The position numbers were made by a program, and so were the translations under genes. Positions 7,005 through 8,045 of a stretch of DNA of 8,045 nucleotides are shown in pieces (the first letter of the stretch is position 1; each line of letters begins with the position of its first letter). The notes below the pieces were generated by a model that saw nothing but the letters and a program-made list of their open reading frames with translations, ran no database searches and had not been told where the DNA came from. The DNA is taken from NCBI GenBank assembly GCA_045596625.1, contig JAZOCU010000025.1, positions 1 through 8,045 on the forward strand, given 5' to 3'. Origin of the DNA: Firm-04 sp045596625. Its GTDB lineage: Bacteria > Bacillota > Clostridia > Oscillospirales > Ruminococcaceae.

Positions 7005-7061
7005 CATTTTAAGGAGCACATTATACTTAAATCAGAAAAATTCACAAAGGAGATAAATCAA

Positions 7062-7460
7062 ATGGCAAACAAATCTATGGGTGAAATAATTAGCACACTC
7101 CGCAAGGAAAAAGGCATGACGCAAAAGGAAATTGCAGATATGCTTAACATTACAGATAAAGCAGTATCGAAATGGGAACGTGATATTGCTTGTCCCGATA
7201 CACAGACGATTCCTAAATTAGCTGAAATCTTAGGTGTTTCTGTTGAGGAATTGATGAATGCGAAATCAATGCCTCCCGTTGGACATAAGGGTGCAGGGTA
7301 CATGATAGATATTGTTCTTAAAGCTGTGCCATTAGCTATGGGAGTTGCAGTTGTTGTGACATCTATACTTGGAGACCTTGATGCCAAATCAGGTTTTTCG
7401 ATGCTTGGCATAGGTTTGGCTTGTGTCGGAGTATATTTACTTAAGAACAACGATAACTAA
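7062..7460 (+). CDS. XRE-family HTH regulator with a membrane-spanning C-terminus
   Basis: This 132-residue protein has an N-terminal helix-turn-helix of the Cro/C1 (XRE) type at about residues 6-62: IISTLRKEKGMTQKEIADML, then ITDKAVSKWERD, a recognition-helix pattern common in Firmicutes regulators. The C-terminal half is hydrophobic, with probable membrane helices at about 83-104 and 112-127 and a short polar end, so DNA binding may occur from the membrane. AAAGGAG at 7046-7052 supports ATG 7062 with a spacer of 9. The gene has its own promoter, leader and terminator, so it is a stand-alone unit. Third codon positions are mostly A or T, unlike the C/G-rich codons of the transfer genes, which suggests a separate origin. 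It may control its own promoter, topB or the transfer functions; targets are unknown. Confidence 0.88.
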   Translation: MANKSMGEIISTLRKEKGMTQKEIADMLNITDKAVSKWERDIACPDTQTIPKLAEILGVSVEELMNAKSMPPVGHKGAGYMIDIVLKAVPLAMGVAVVVTSILGDLDAKSGFSMLGIGLACVGVYLLKNNDN

Positions 7461-7479
7461 CTGAACCTAAACTATACAT

Positions 7480-7518
7480 AGCAGTCATGCACTACGGTGT
7501 GTGGCTGCTTATTTTTTT
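7480..7518 (+). terminator. Strong intrinsic terminator with a UACG tetraloop
   Basis: Positions 7480-7492 pair with 7497-7509 over 13 base pairs (three of them G-U) around TACG, a UNCG-class tetraloop closed by C-G. TA and seven T residues follow (7512-7518). This is a textbook intrinsic terminator, 19 bases after the XRE stop. It sits only about 20 bases before the topB start. Confidence 0.88.
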
Positions 7519-7521
7519 GAG

Positions 7522-7528
7522 AAAGGAG
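7522..7528 (+). promoter_or_regulatory. Ribosome binding site for topB
   Basis: AAAGGAG lies 9 bases before ATG 7538 but only 3 bases before the in-frame ATG 7532. The spacing favours ATG 7538, giving the usual family start MKLVLAEKPS. Confidence 0.75.
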
Positions 7529-7537
7529 CAGATGCAA

Positions 7538-8045
7538 ATGAAATTAGTATTGGCTGAGAAACCCTCAGTCGCTCAAAGCATTGCCAAGGTGCTGGGCGTA
7601 ACCAACCGACAGGACGGATACCTGGAGGGCAACGGCTATATCGTCAGTTGGTGTGTGGGGCATTTGGTGGAACTGGCACAGCCTGAAGCCTATGATGAAC
7701 GATATGGAAAATGGACGTATGCGGATCTTCCTATCCTCCCCGATGACTGGAAGTACGAAGTGTCCGCAGGAACCCGAAAGCAGTTCGGTATCCTGAAAAA
7801 GCTCATGGCCAGAGATGATGTTGCAAGCCTTGTGTGCGCAACAGATGCCGGTCGTGAGGGCGAACTGATCTTCCGTCTGGTCTACCATCAGTGCCACTGC
7901 AAGAAACCCTTTGAACGCCTGTGGATTTCCTCAATGGAGGATTCCGCAATCCTGGAGGGCTTTGAAAATCTCAAGCCCGGAACTGAATACGATGCTTTAT
8001 ATGAAGCAGCCCTGTGTCGAGAGCGAGCCGACTGGATTGTTGGCA
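7538..8045 (+). CDS. topB: DNA topoisomerase III, N-terminal part (runs off the window)
   Basis: The frame stays open from ATG 7538 to the window edge and gives 169 residues of a type IA topoisomerase. It begins with MKLVLAEKPSVAQSIAKVLG, the TOPRIM start with Glu7 and Lys8. It continues through SWCVGHLVELAQPEAY and ATDAGREGELIFRLVYHQ, the metal-binding TOPRIM motif, with Asp103 and Glu107. The second acidic position of the usual D-x-D-x-E motif is Gly105, a variant I recall from other mobile-element TopB proteins. The window ends in CRERADWIVG, a conserved family segment; the catalytic tyrosine lies outside. TopB is a standard component of these elements, probably assisting processing or replication of the transferred strand. 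Codon use returns to the GC-richer style of the transfer operon, unlike the XRE gene just upstream. No promoter is evident between the terminator at 7480-7518 and this gene. Confidence 0.95.
   Translation, partial: MKLVLAEKPSVAQSIAKVLGVTNRQDGYLEGNGYIVSWCVGHLVELAQPEAYDERYGKWTYADLPILPDDWKYEVSAGTRKQFGILKKLMARDDVASLVCATDAGREGELIFRLVYHQCHCKKPFERLWISSMEDSAILEGFENLKPGTEYDALYEAALCRERADWIVG

Noticed and set aside
6977..7009. 10-codon minus-strand frame (MSKPKRGRVY) in the leader
   Set aside because: It is too short and has no ribosome site upstream; its bases overlap the AGTAAAC repeats.
1..8045. CRISPR array, tRNA or rRNA gene, insertion sequence, attachment site
   Set aside because: No regularly spaced repeats, tRNA-like folds, transposase or integrase genes, or terminal inverted repeats were seen.

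Overview
The window is an internal piece of a Gram-positive integrative and conjugative element of the Tn1549/CTn type. The likely host is a gut clostridium (Lachnospiraceae, Ruminococcaceae or Clostridioides relatives). The evidence is gene order and protein content: the end of a Maff2-like small membrane protein, a VirB6/TrbL-like channel protein, a PrgI-family protein, a VirB4-type ATPase, a membrane-anchored NlpC/P60 peptidase, a DUF4315 protein, a DUF4366 protein and a topoisomerase III. As I recall it, this matches the CD1112-to-CD1106 block of C. difficile 630 CTn elements. Everything real is on the plus strand. Shine-Dalgarno sites are strong (GGAGG cores), and three of the starts are TTG or GTG.

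Positions 1-6858 are one tightly packed transfer operon encoding a minimal Gram-positive type IV secretion apparatus. Genes are separated by 3 to 24 bases or overlap (PrgI/VirB4 by 86 bases, DUF4315/DUF4366 by 11 bases). By inference, the VirB6-like and PrgI proteins form the inner-membrane channel, VirB4 powers assembly or substrate movement, the NlpC/P60 protein opens the peptidoglycan, and the DUF4366 protein is an exported, membrane-tethered accessory factor. Here that last protein carries an extra SH3b wall-binding domain.

Positions 6859-7061 are non-coding. They hold two hairpins, one capped by a C(UUCG)G tetraloop, that probably end the transfer operon. An extended -10 promoter follows, then a leader with repeated AGTAAAC/GTTTACT motifs that can fold in two mutually exclusive ways.

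Positions 7062-7460 encode a small XRE-type regulator with a hydrophobic C-terminal half. Its codon use is clearly AT-richer than that of its neighbours. A strong intrinsic terminator with a C(UACG)G tetraloop follows at 7480-7518, and topB starts only about 20 bases further on and runs off the window. The XRE gene therefore looks like a regulatory insert between the transfer operon and topB. How topB is transcribed past that terminator is the most interesting open question here. I found no wholly new system: the machinery is a recognisable family, and the unusual parts are the regulatory insert, the SH3b fusion and the overlap architecture.
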